Positions 15,311 through 23,106 of a stretch of 64,000 nucleotides of DNA are shown here, one piece after another. The notes beneath the pieces were generated by a model. That model ran no database searches. It had not been told where the DNA came from and worked only from the letters and a program-made list of their open reading frames with translations. The translations under genes and the position numbers were made by a program. Position 1 is the stretch's first letter, and each line of letters opens with the position of its first letter. Source of the DNA: Paracoccaceae bacterium (lineage in GTDB: Bacteria > Pseudomonadota > Alphaproteobacteria > Rhodobacterales > Rhodobacteraceae); contig JAAFAB010000005.1 of assembly GCA_018222585.1 (NCBI GenBank), forward strand, positions 62,001 to 126,000. Direction: 5' to 3'.

Positions 15311-16084
15311 TCACAGCGCCGTCCAGCCGCCGTCGATGCTGATCGTCGTGCCGGTGATCTGCTCGGCCGCGGGCGAGCAGAGGAAGGCCACCGTGCCGCC
15401 GATCTGTTCGGTGGTGGCGAATTCCTTGGAGGGCTGACGCTCCAGCAGGACGTTGCGCACCACCTCGTCGCGGCTCATGTCGTATTTCTTCATCGTGTCG
15501 GGGATCTGCGCCTCGACCAGGGGCGTCAGCACGTAGCCCGGACAGATGGCGTTGCAGGTGATCGGCTCTTCCGCCGTCTCAAGCGCCACGGTCTTGGTCA
15601 GCCCGACCACCCCGTGCTTGGCACTGACATAGGCCGACTTGTAGGGACTTGCCGTCAGACCATGGGCCGAGGCGATGTTGACCACCCGGCCCCAACCCGC
15701 CTTGCGCATCATCGGCAGCGCGGCGGCGATGGTGTGGAACGAGCTGGAGAGGTTGATGGCGATGATCGCATCCCACTTGGCCACCGGAAACTCTTCGATG
15801 GCCGCAACGTGCTGGATACCGGCGTTGTTGACCAGGATATCGCAAGCGCCGGCCTTCTCGATCAGCGCCCGGCACTCTTCGCCCTTCGACATGTCGGCCT
15901 GGATATAGCGCACCTCGGTGCCGTATTTCGCCGCCATGTCGGAGGCGATCTTGTGATCCTCCTCGCTGTCGGTGAAGGAGTTCAGCACCACCTTCGCCCC
16001 GGCCTTCGCGAGCTCTTCCGCCACGCCGAGGCCGATGCCGCTGGTGGATCCCGTCACCACCGCTGTCTTGCCGCTTACACTCAT
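15311..16084 (-). CDS. bdhA: 3-hydroxybutyrate dehydrogenase
   Basis: A 257-residue short-chain dehydrogenase. It has the NAD-binding TGSTSGIGLG motif, NNAGIQH, the catalytic Ser in NIASAHG and the Tyr/Lys pair in YVSAKHG. Length, the C-terminal GTTISIDGGWTAL and the LLERQPSKEF stretch match D-3-hydroxybutyrate dehydrogenase, which oxidises 3-hydroxybutyrate to acetoacetate. The ATG at 16084 is chosen because the Rossmann strand begins seven residues later; AGGAGAGACC precedes it. The frame runs on upstream only by chance. It appears to be the first gene of a two-gene unit with the patatin gene. Confidence 0.92.
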   Translation of the reverse strand: MSVSGKTAVVTGSTSGIGLGVAEELAKAGAKVVLNSFTDSEEDHKIASDMAAKYGTEVRYIQADMSKGEECRALIEKAGACDILVNNAGIQHVAAIEEFPVAKWDAIIAINLSSSFHTIAAALPMMRKAGWGRVVNIASAHGLTASPYKSAYVSAKHGVVGLTKTVALETAEEPITCNAICPGYVLTPLVEAQIPDTMKKYDMSRDEVVRNVLLERQPSKEFATTEQIGGTVAFLCSPAAEQITGTTISIDGGWTAL

Positions 16085-16222
16085 TGGTCTCTCCTCTTGT
16101 CTGGGGTTGGCCCTGCGGCTGCCCCGTCGGAGAAGACAATAATGCTGCAGGCGCGAAAAGCGAGGGAAAGAGACCGCCCGGTCGCGCAGATGGGAAGCCC
16201 CGCGATCCGCCGCGATCGCCCA

Positions 16223-16300
16223 TAAAAAAAACGCCGGCACAAGGCCGGCGTTCAGTCATTGAGGCAGGTTTCATACAGGCAAGAAACCTATCGAGCAGTG
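16223..16300 (-). ncRNA. Candidate small RNA with two hairpins
   Basis: On the minus strand a -10 box TATAAA (complement of 16306-16311) predicts a start near 16299. The transcript would contain hairpin 1 (AGGTTTC/GAAACCT, 16283-16289 with 16266-16272, 10-nt loop). A short single-stranded stretch follows, then a strong intrinsic terminator (AACGCCGGC/GCCGGCGTT with a run of eight T, 16224-16252). Length is about 75-78 nt. No minus-strand gene lies upstream that would need this terminator; the next gene, at 16413, is on the other strand. The -35 box is weak (TTTCAT at 17-bp spacing). No known sRNA family is recognised. Confidence 0.55.
16224..16252 (-). terminator. Strong intrinsic terminator
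   Basis: A 9-bp stem, AACGCCGGC (16230-16238) with GCCGGCGTT (16244-16252) and a 5-nt loop, is followed on the minus strand by an eight-T run. It is the best intrinsic terminator in the window and lies upstream of bdhA rather than after a gene. Confidence 0.85.
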
Positions 16301-16412
16301 ATCTCTTTATAAGCAATCCCAGCCCGTCATGAAAGCTAAAAGTTTGAAAAGGCGTGAATCCGCAGTTACCGTGAGGGCCAAGAAAACAAGGTTTCCAGGG
16401 AGCAGACAGCGA

Positions 16413-18260
16413 ATGAGACTTTTCCCCAAAGGACGGCCCTCGGGCCTCTTGCGCCGGGCGGGCGGCGTGCTCGCCGGGGCGATTCTCGGGCTTTCGGGGG
16501 TGATTCCCGCCATGGCGCAGCCCTCCCATGGTCTTGCCATGTATGGAGAACCGGCGCTTCCGGCGGATTTCAGCCACCTGCCCTATGCCAATCCCGATGC
16601 GCCCAAGGGCGGGGTCTATGTCACCGGCAATACCGGCGGTTTCGACAGTCTCAATCCCTATCTGGTGCGCGGCAACGTCCCCTGGCAATTGCGCTTCCTG
16701 ACCAATGACACGCTGGTCTACCGCAGCCAGGATGAACCCTTCACGGTCTATGGCCTGATCGCCGAATCGATCGAGACCGGGCCGAATCGCGACTGGGTTG
16801 AATTCACCCTGCGCGAAGAGGCCCGTTTCTCGGACGGCAGCCCGATCACCGTCGAGGATGTGATGTGGTCCTACGAGACGCTCGGCACCGAGGGCAACGC
16901 GCGCTACCTCGGCCTCTGGGGCATGATCGAGAAGATGGAGCAGACCGGCCCGCGCAAGATCCGCTTCACCTTCAACAGCGAGGACCGCGAGCTGGCGCTG
17001 ATTGTCGGAATGCGGCCGATCCTGAAGAAGGCCCAGTGGGAGGGCATCGACTTCGACCAGCCGGGCTTCGACGTGATCCCGGTTTCGTCCTCGCCCTACG
17101 TGGTCGAGAGCTGGCAGGCCGGCCGCAACGTGGTGCTGAAGCGCGATCCCGACTACTGGGCGAAGGATCTGCCGATCCGCCGGGGCACGGCCAATTTCGA
17201 CGAGATCCGCATCGAGTTCTTCGGCGATCAGAACGTGCTCTTCGAAGCCTTCAAGGCCGGGGAAATTTCCTTCGTGCGCGAATTCAACGCCGAGAAATGG
17301 GACCGCGACTACGATTTCCCCGCCATGCGCTCCGGCGAGGTGGTGAAATCCGAGATCTCGTCCGAGCGGCCCTCGGGCATCACCGGGCTGGTGATGAATT
17401 CCCGCCGGACACCCTTCGACGACATCCGCGTGCGTGACGCCCTGCTGCACGCCTTCAACTTCGAATACATCAACGAGGCGCTGACCGGCGGCAAGCAGCC
17501 GCGCATCACCTCCTATTTCTCGCATTCGGTGCTGGGGATGCGCGACGGCCCCGCCGAGGGCCGCGTGCGCGAGTTGCTGGCGCCCTTCACCGACGTGCTG
17601 GCCCCCGGCGCGCTGGAGGGCTACGCCCTGCCGGTCAGCGACGGCTCGACCCGCAACCGGGCCAATATCGTCAAGGCGGCGGATCTGCTGAACGAGGCGG
17701 GCTGGACCGCCGGCGACGACGGGATGCGGCGCAACACCGCCGGAGAGCCGCTGACCTTCGAGATCCTGCTGCGCCAGGGTGACCAGCAGACCCAGGCCAT
17801 CGTCGACATCTACCTCGACGCGCTGACGCGCCTCGGCATCGACGCCCGGGTCTCGGTCGCCGACAATGCCCAGTACACCAGCCGGATCGAGACCTTCGAC
17901 TTCGACATGACCGACATCCGCCGCCAGGTCTCTCTCTCGCCGGGCAATGAACAACGCCTCTACTGGGGGGTCGAAAGCGCCGATCAGAACGGCTCGCGCA
18001 ACCTGATGGGGGTAAAGAACCCGGCCATCGACGCCATGGTCGACGCCATGCTGGCCTCGCGCGGGTCGGATGATTTCACCGCCGCCGTGCGGGCGCTGGA
18101 CCGAATCCTGACCGCCGGGCGCTACGTGATCCCGATCTTCATGTACGACAAGGCCCGCGTCGCACATGACGCGGCGCTGAAATACCCGGACGAGATCCCG
18201 ATCTACGGCGACAGCGTCAACTGGCTGCCCGAAGTCTGGTGGATGGACCCCGAGGGCTGA
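16413..18260 (+). CDS. Periplasmic peptide-binding protein (YejA-like, SBP family 5)
   Basis: A 615-residue extracellular solute-binding protein. A signal peptide (RRAGGVLAGAILGLSGVIPAMA, about residues 15-36, with AMA-Q cleavage) is followed by the family-5 binding domain. FSHLPYANPDAPKGG and GGFDSLNPYLVRGN are characteristic of the YejA group, which binds oligopeptides or microcin C-like peptides for an ABC importer. The ATG at 16413 is chosen because it starts the signal peptide and AGGGAG lies upstream; a longer in-frame start at 16329 is unlikely. The yejB/E/F permease and ATPase genes are not adjacent, so the binding protein is an orphan here. A hairpin terminator follows (18286-18311). 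Confidence 0.9.
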   Translation: MRLFPKGRPSGLLRRAGGVLAGAILGLSGVIPAMAQPSHGLAMYGEPALPADFSHLPYANPDAPKGGVYVTGNTGGFDSLNPYLVRGNVPWQLRFLTNDTLVYRSQDEPFTVYGLIAESIETGPNRDWVEFTLREEARFSDGSPITVEDVMWSYETLGTEGNARYLGLWGMIEKMEQTGPRKIRFTFNSEDRELALIVGMRPILKKAQWEGIDFDQPGFDVIPVSSSPYVVESWQAGRNVVLKRDPDYWAKDLPIRRGTANFDEIRIEFFGDQNVLFEAFKAGEISFVREFNAEKWDRDYDFPAMRSGEVVKSEISSERPSGITGLVMNSRRTPFDDIRVRDALLHAFNFEYINEALTGGKQPRITSYFSHSVLGMRDGPAEGRVRELLAPFTDVLAPGALEGYALPVSDGSTRNRANIVKAADLLNEAGWTAGDDGMRRNTAGEPLTFEILLRQGDQQTQAIVDIYLDALTRLGIDARVSVADNAQYTSRIETFDFDMTDIRRQVSLSPGNEQRLYWGVESADQNGSRNLMGVKNPAIDAMVDAMLASRGSDDFTAAVRALDRILTAGRYVIPIFMYDKARVAHDAALKYPDEIPIYGDSVNWLPEVWWMDPEG

Positions 18261-18285
18261 TCCGCCTCTCTGCTGTCACGACACG

Positions 18286-18311
18286 GAACGCCGGGCCCCT
18301 GCCCGGCGTTC
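18286..18311 (+). terminator. Hairpin after yejA-like gene
   Basis: GAACGCCGGGC (18286-18296) and GCCCGGCGTTC (18301-18311) form an 11-bp stem with a 4-nt loop 25 bp after the stop. The stem is followed by TGTCG, so there is no true T-tract. Confidence 0.7.
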
Positions 18312-18343
18312 TGTCGTCGAACGACATCGAAAGGAGCCCCCCG

Positions 18344-18688
18344 ATGAACTGGCCCGAAATCGCCCGCAACTGGTCGACCCTTGTCCCCGCCGTGATGCAG
18401 CAATGGCCCGAGGCCGGAGAATCCGACCTGCTGGCGCTCGACGGCTCGCGCGAGGCGCTGGCGGGCTACCTCGCCCAGGCCACGGGGCGCGACTACGCGG
18501 ATATCCAGGACGAGATTTCCGAATGGCGCGAGGGCGCCATGCCCGCCGATCTGCGCATGGATGAAAGCGAGGACATGAAGGCCATCGCCGCCTCCGGAAA
18601 ATACGTGCCGGTCGGCGAGGATCCCTCGGACGACGATGCCGCCTTCGGCGATGACGACCAGGCCGAGACGCCCATCGGGCGCACCTGA
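18344..18688 (+). CDS. CsbD-like small protein with acidic tail
   Basis: A 114-residue soluble protein. The first 60 residues (NWPEIARNWSTLVPAVMQQW, then a DLLALDGSREALAGYLAQATG pattern) follow the CsbD layout: NW-x-I start, W at the end of helix 1, D-L-L-x-L-G-R-E-L, then a helix. CsbD proteins are small stress-induced proteins of unclear function. The second half is an acidic, low-complexity tail (EDPSDDDAAFGDDDQAE). AAGGAG (18331-18336) sets the start. It is separated from the upstream gene by a terminator and convergent with the XRE regulator, so it is likely its own unit. Confidence 0.6.
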   Translation: MNWPEIARNWSTLVPAVMQQWPEAGESDLLALDGSREALAGYLAQATGRDYADIQDEISEWREGAMPADLRMDESEDMKAIAASGKYVPVGEDPSDDDAAFGDDDQAETPIGRT

Positions 18689-18694
18689 CAGGGC

Positions 18695-19318
18695 TCAGGC
18701 CAGCGAGGTCACCCAGAGGATCGTCGCATCCTCGGGGCTGAGGGAGATGACGTTGTGGCCCATGGAGGCGTCGTAATAGGCGCTGTCGCCGCGGCGCATC
18801 TCCACCGGCTCGTAGAACTCGGTATAGAGGCGGATCACCCCGGTCAGCACGTAGAGGAATTCCTCTCCGTCGTGGCGCACCCAGCCGTCGAATTCCTCCA
18901 TCGCGCGGGCGCGGATGCGGGCCCGGTAGGGCAGCATCTGCTTGCGGGTCAGCTGGGCGGCCAGAAGCTGATGCTCGTAGGTGGCCGTGGCGTGATCCTG
19001 GCCCTCGCCCTCGCGGGTGGTGGCCATCCGGCCCATGACCTGCTGCGCCTTGGGAGGGGTGAAGAGCTGCGGCACCGGTATCCCCAGCCCCGTCGCCAGC
19101 TTCTTCAGCGCGTCATAGGTGGGCGACATCTGTCCGTTCTCGATCTTCGACAGCGTCGAGCGGGCCATGCCGGCCTTGACGGCGGCCTGCTCCAGCGTCC
19201 AGTCCCTCTCGCGGCGCAGCTCGCGCACGCGGTGGCCAAGATCCAGCGGCTCGGCCGGGGTCTCCTCGCCGCTCTCGCGGGCGATGCGGATCAGGGTGCG
19301 GGGATCGGTTTCGCTCAT
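18695..19318 (-). CDS. XRE-family regulator with cupin domain
   Basis: A 207-residue transcription factor. An N-terminal HTH_XRE domain (RVRELRRERDWTLEQAAVKAG, MARSTLSKIENGQMSPTYDALKKLA) is joined to a C-terminal cupin_2 ligand-binding domain (EEFLYVLTGVIRLYTE, RRGDSAYYDASMGHNVIS). Such regulators usually sense a small metabolite and repress a nearby gene. It is divergent from the acyl-CoA synthetase gene, with 104 bp between starts, so that operon is the likeliest target. The ATG at 19318 is chosen because the domain follows closely; the frame is open further into the intergenic DNA without homology. Confidence 0.9.
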   Translation of the reverse strand: MSETDPRTLIRIARESGEETPAEPLDLGHRVRELRRERDWTLEQAAVKAGMARSTLSKIENGQMSPTYDALKKLATGLGIPVPQLFTPPKAQQVMGRMATTREGEGQDHATATYEHQLLAAQLTRKQMLPYRARIRARAMEEFDGWVRHDGEEFLYVLTGVIRLYTEFYEPVEMRRGDSAYYDASMGHNVISLSPEDATILWVTSLA

Positions 19319-19422
19319 GGCGCCCTCTGTAGCGCGCGCCGGGGCGCCATGGCAACGCAGATCAGGGCCCCCGGGCGCCGCATCGGGCTTGCCCGAACCC
19401 AGCGTGCGGCCTAGCAAGTGGC

Positions 19423-20964
19423 ATGGAGACCCTTTCGATCTGTGATCGCGGCCCTGCCGCCCCCTGCCCCGCGCCCTTCAACATGGCCCGTCACGTCCTG
19501 ACCGCCGGGCAGGCCACACCCGACAAGGTGGCGCTGTCGATCCTCGGCCTCGCCCGCGCCGAACGCTGGAGTTATGCCCGGCTGGAGGCCGCCGTGCGCG
19601 GCACCGCCAACGGGCTGCTGGAGGCCGGGCTGCGCCCCGGTGATCGCGTCGTGCTGCGCCTCGGCAATACGGTGGAGTTCCCGCTGGCCTTCCTCGGCGC
19701 GATCACGGCGGGGCTGGTGCCGGTGCCGACCTCGGCCCAGCTGACCTCGCGCGAGCTGGCGCAGGTGATCGCCACCACCGCCCCCGCCGCCCTGCTGGTC
19801 GGACGCGGCCTGATGCCCGACCTTCCCGAGGGCGCCTCGCCGGCGCGGGTGATCGGCGATGAGTCCCTGCTGGCCATGCGCGACCTGCCCGCCGCCGACT
19901 GGCACATGGGTGACCCCGGGCGCGAGGGTTACGTGGTCTTCACCTCGGGCACCTCCGGCACGCCGCGCGCCGTTGCCCATGCGCATCGCGCCATCTGGGC
20001 CCGCCAGATGATGCACCGCGACTGGTACGACCTCGGCCCCGGGGACCGCCTGCTGCACGCCGGCGCCTTCAACTGGACCTTCACCCTGGGCACCGGGCTG
20101 ATGGATCCCTGGACCCGGGGCGCCACCGCCCTGATCCCCGCCGAAGGCGTCCCCCTGACCAGCCTGCCCCTGCTGCTGAAGCGCCACGAGGCGACGCTCT
20201 TTGCCGCCGCGCCGGGGGTCTTCCGCAAACTGCTGGCCGACCAGCCGCGCCTCGACCTGCCGAAACTGCGCCACGGTCTTTGCGCGGGCGAAAAGCTGTC
20301 CGACCCGCTGCGCAGTGCCTGGGGGGTCGCGACGGGCCGCGCCATCCACGAGGCATTCGGCATGTCGGAAATCTCGACCTTCCTGTCGGGCGCGCCCGGC
20401 GCCCCCGCTGCCGAGGGCACCCTGGGCCGCCCGCAGCAGGGCCGCCGGGTTGCCATCCTGGCCGAGGACGGCCCCGCCCCTCTGGGGGCTCCCGGCATCA
20501 TCGCCGTGCACCGCGACGACCCGGGCCTGTTCCTCGGCTACCTCGGCGCGCTCGAGGCCACGGCGGCGCGCTTCCGCGGCGACTGGTTCCTGACCGGCGA
20601 TCGCGGCGCCATGGCAGCGGACGGCAGCGTCACCTACCTCGGTCGCGAGGGCGACATGATGAACGCCGGCGGCTACCGAGTCTCTCCTCTGGAGGTCGAG
20701 GCGGCGCTGGCCGACCTGCCGGTCGCCGAGCTGGCGGTCTGCGAAATCACGGTCAAGCAGGACGCCTCGGTCATCGCCGCGCTCTATACCGGAGAGGCCC
20801 GGGATCCCCTCACGCTTTCGGCACTGGCCGAGACGCGCCTGGCCCGATACAAGCAGCCCCGGATCTGGCGGCATGTTGCGGCATTGCCGCGCAACACGAA
20901 CGGAAAACTGCAGCGCACGGCCCTGGCCGCGCTGCTGGAGGACCAAAATGACCGTCAAACTTGA
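19423..20964 (+). CDS. AMP-forming acyl-CoA synthetase
   Basis: A 513-residue member of the ANL (adenylate-forming) superfamily. It has the P-loop YVVFTSGTSGTPRAVAHAH, the acyl-site region HEAFGMSEIS, the hinge motif DWFLTGDRGAM and the C-terminal catalytic Lys in LPRNTNGKLQRTAL. It activates a carboxylic acid to its CoA ester through an acyl-AMP. Overall layout resembles benzoate-CoA ligase / medium-chain acyl-CoA synthetases; the substrate is not clear. It overlaps the following dsbA-like gene by 17 bp and is divergent from the XRE-cupin regulator, which probably controls it. Confidence 0.9.
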   Translation: METLSICDRGPAAPCPAPFNMARHVLTAGQATPDKVALSILGLARAERWSYARLEAAVRGTANGLLEAGLRPGDRVVLRLGNTVEFPLAFLGAITAGLVPVPTSAQLTSRELAQVIATTAPAALLVGRGLMPDLPEGASPARVIGDESLLAMRDLPAADWHMGDPGREGYVVFTSGTSGTPRAVAHAHRAIWARQMMHRDWYDLGPGDRLLHAGAFNWTFTLGTGLMDPWTRGATALIPAEGVPLTSLPLLLKRHEATLFAAAPGVFRKLLADQPRLDLPKLRHGLCAGEKLSDPLRSAWGVATGRAIHEAFGMSEISTFLSGAPGAPAAEGTLGRPQQGRRVAILAEDGPAPLGAPGIIAVHRDDPGLFLGYLGALEATAARFRGDWFLTGDRGAMAADGSVTYLGREGDMMNAGGYRVSPLEVEAALADLPVAELAVCEITVKQDASVIAALYTGEARDPLTLSALAETRLARYKQPRIWRHVAALPRNTNGKLQRTALAALLEDQNDRQT

Positions 20965-21607
20965 CATCCTCTCGGACCCGATCTGCCCCTGGTGCTACAT
21001 CGGCAAGACCCTCCTGGACCGCGCCCTGGCCGAACGGCCGGCGCATCCCTTCGTCATCGAATGGCATCCCTTCCAGCTGAACCCCGACATGCCGCGCGAG
21101 GGCATGGACCGGCGCGCCTACCTGGAAGGCAAGTTCGGCAAGGGCCGCGCAGACGAGGTCTATGGCCAGATCGCCGAACGCGCGAAGGCCGAGGGGATCG
21201 AGGCCGATTTCCCGATGATCACCCGTACGCCCAACACCCTGGATGCGCACCGGCTGATCCACTGGGCGGGGCTTGAGCAGGTGCAGGGCAAGGTCGTCGA
21301 CGCGCTCTTTGCCGCCAATTTCCGCGAGGGGCGCGACATCGGCGACCGCGAGGTGCTCTGCGATATCGCCGACAGCTGCGGCATGGATGCCTCGGTCGTC
21401 GGGCGGCTGCTGGACAGCGAAGCCGACGAACAGGCGATCTGCGACCGCGACGAACACAGCCGCAAGATGGGCGTGACCTCGGTCCCGACCTTCATCGTTG
21501 CGCAGCAGCACGCGGTGCCCGGTGCCCAGCCGGTCGACCTGTGGCTTAAGGTGATCGACGAGATCATGGAACAGGTCGCGGCGGACGAGGTCGGCCCGCC
21601 CTCCTGA
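20948..21607 (+). CDS. DsbA/FrnE-family thiol oxidoreductase
   Basis: A 219-residue thioredoxin-fold protein of the FrnE type, without a signal peptide, so cytoplasmic. The active site is C13-P-W-C16 (SDPICPWCYIG) and the cis-Pro loop is TSVPTFIV. A helical insertion between them is typical of the DsbA fold. FrnE-type proteins are disulfide isomerases or 2-hydroxychromene-2-carboxylate isomerase-like enzymes involved in oxidative stress or polyketide and aromatic metabolism. It overlaps the acyl-CoA synthetase gene by 17 bp, so the two are co-translated and may act on the same substrate class. Confidence 0.9.
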   Translation: MTVKLDILSDPICPWCYIGKTLLDRALAERPAHPFVIEWHPFQLNPDMPREGMDRRAYLEGKFGKGRADEVYGQIAERAKAEGIEADFPMITRTPNTLDAHRLIHWAGLEQVQGKVVDALFAANFREGRDIGDREVLCDIADSCGMDASVVGRLLDSEADEQAICDRDEHSRKMGVTSVPTFIVAQQHAVPGAQPVDLWLKVIDEIMEQVAADEVGPPS

Positions 21608-21738
21608 CCTGCGCGCTGACGCACAGAGTTCATGTGGATCCCTGCAGAGTCCCCGGCCCCGTTCTGCGCCGGGTGCGCTCTGGTGCAGGGGCAGAAAACC
21701 TGCTAGCGGCATGTAAATCCCGCCGAAAAGGATCTCTC

Positions 21739-22956
21739 ATGCCGCAGCGCCTGCATCCCGCCGAATTCGTGGCCCTGATGGCGATGATGATGGCCACCGT
21801 TGCCTTCTCGATCGACTCCTTGCTGCCCGCCCTGCCCGAGATCGGCCGGGAGCTGGCCGGGGGCGATGGCAATGACGCGCAGCTGGTGCTTTCGGCCTTC
21901 ATGGTCGGCATGGGGGTGGGCACGCTGTTCACCGGACCGCTGTCGGACAGCTTCGGGCGCAAGCCGGTGATCCTGTGCGGGGCCGTGGTCTATATCGCCG
22001 GCGCGCTGATTTCCTGGCAGGCGCCCTCGCTCGAGGTGCTGATCCTGGGCCGCGCCCTGCAGGGCCTTGGCGCCTCGGCGGCGCGCGTGGTGGCGATCGC
22101 CATCATCCGTGACCTCTACTCGGGCCGCGAGATGGCACGGCTGATCTCCTTCGTGATGATCGTCTTCACCGTCTTCCCGGCCATGGCACCGCTTCTGGGC
22201 AACTGGATCATCCTGGCCGGCGGCTGGCGCTCGATCTTCCTGGCCTTCCTCGTCTTCTCGTTCGTCGGCTCGACCTGGCTGGCCACCCGCCTGGACGAGC
22301 CCCTGCCAAAGGCGCGCCGCCAGAAGTTCCGCGTCAGCAACCTCTGGCACGCCCTGCGCGAGATGTTCTCGATCCCGATGGTGCGCCTGTCGCTGATGGT
22401 GCAGACGGCGATCTTCTCGGTGCTCTTCACCTCGATCTCGCTGATCGAACCGACCTTCAACCGCATCTTCGGCCTGGCCGAAGACTTTCCCTACTGGTTC
22501 TTCGGCGTGGGGATCCTCTGCGCCACCTCCTCGATGGTCAATGCGGCCATGGTGGGCAAATACGGGATGCGGGCGATCATCACCCTGACACAGGGCGTCT
22601 TCCTCTGCCTCTCGGTGACGCTGCTGCTGGCCTATACGGTGATTCCGCATGACTCCGGATACGGCATCTACTTCTTCGCCTACCTCGCCTGGCAGGCGGC
22701 GGCCATGTACCAGATGGGCCTGACCATCGGGAACCTGAACGCCCTGGCGATGGAACCCATCGGCCATATCGCGGGCCTGGCGGCCTCGGTCCTGGGCGCG
22801 GTCTCGACGGTGGTCGCGGCGGTGATCTCGACCATCGTGGCCCAGATCTTCGACGGCACCATCCTGCCGCAGCTGCTGACCTCGCTGCTGCTGACCGCGA
22901 TCTCCTTCCCCATGCTGCTGCGGATGCGCCGGCTGGAGCGGCACCGCGATACCTGA
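21739..22956 (+). CDS. Bcr/CflA-type multidrug exporter (MFS)
   Basis: A 405-residue MFS transporter with about twelve membrane helices. The start (MMMATVAFSIDSLLPALPEIG), motif A (GPLSDSFGRKPVILCGA) and motif C-like ALQGLGASAARVVAIAIIRD follow the Bcr/CflA subfamily, proton-driven exporters of drugs such as bicyclomycin, sulfonamides and cysteine-pathway compounds. The ATG at 21739 is preceded by AAAAGGA. An earlier in-frame start at 21634 lies in intergenic sequence and would put a charged stretch before helix 1. It is a single-gene unit by spacing. Confidence 0.9.
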   Translation: MPQRLHPAEFVALMAMMMATVAFSIDSLLPALPEIGRELAGGDGNDAQLVLSAFMVGMGVGTLFTGPLSDSFGRKPVILCGAVVYIAGALISWQAPSLEVLILGRALQGLGASAARVVAIAIIRDLYSGREMARLISFVMIVFTVFPAMAPLLGNWIILAGGWRSIFLAFLVFSFVGSTWLATRLDEPLPKARRQKFRVSNLWHALREMFSIPMVRLSLMVQTAIFSVLFTSISLIEPTFNRIFGLAEDFPYWFFGVGILCATSSMVNAAMVGKYGMRAIITLTQGVFLCLSVTLLLAYTVIPHDSGYGIYFFAYLAWQAAAMYQMGLTIGNLNALAMEPIGHIAGLAASVLGAVSTVVAAVISTIVAQIFDGTILPQLLTSLLLTAISFPMLLRMRRLERHRDT

Positions 22957-23106
22957 ACCCTGCGGCCAATCGGCGCCGCGGGTCACTTTCCCGGTATACT
23001 TCCGCATACAAGGGTTTCCGCTAACGGAGCTTTAGGCTATGCAGGCCCAGAAAGCCGCACGCGGCTTGATTCCAGCCCGTTCCGTACATCGCAGGGAGCC
23101 AGCCCC

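Larger units (their letters stand above)
16085..16412. other. Divergent intergenic region (bdhA / yejA-like)
   Basis: 328 bp between two divergently transcribed genes. It contains the candidate minus-strand small RNA with its intrinsic terminator (about 16223-16300). The remainder, roughly 16301-16412, must hold the promoter of the solute-binding protein gene; I could not pick a convincing -35/-10 pair for it. The stretch is AT-richer than neighbouring DNA. Confidence 0.6.

Noticed and set aside
16160-16290. A peptide encoded across the minus-strand terminator hairpin
   Set aside because: The frame reads through the T-tract (Val-Phe-Phe-Met) and has no ribosome binding site; the RNA structure explains the sequence better.
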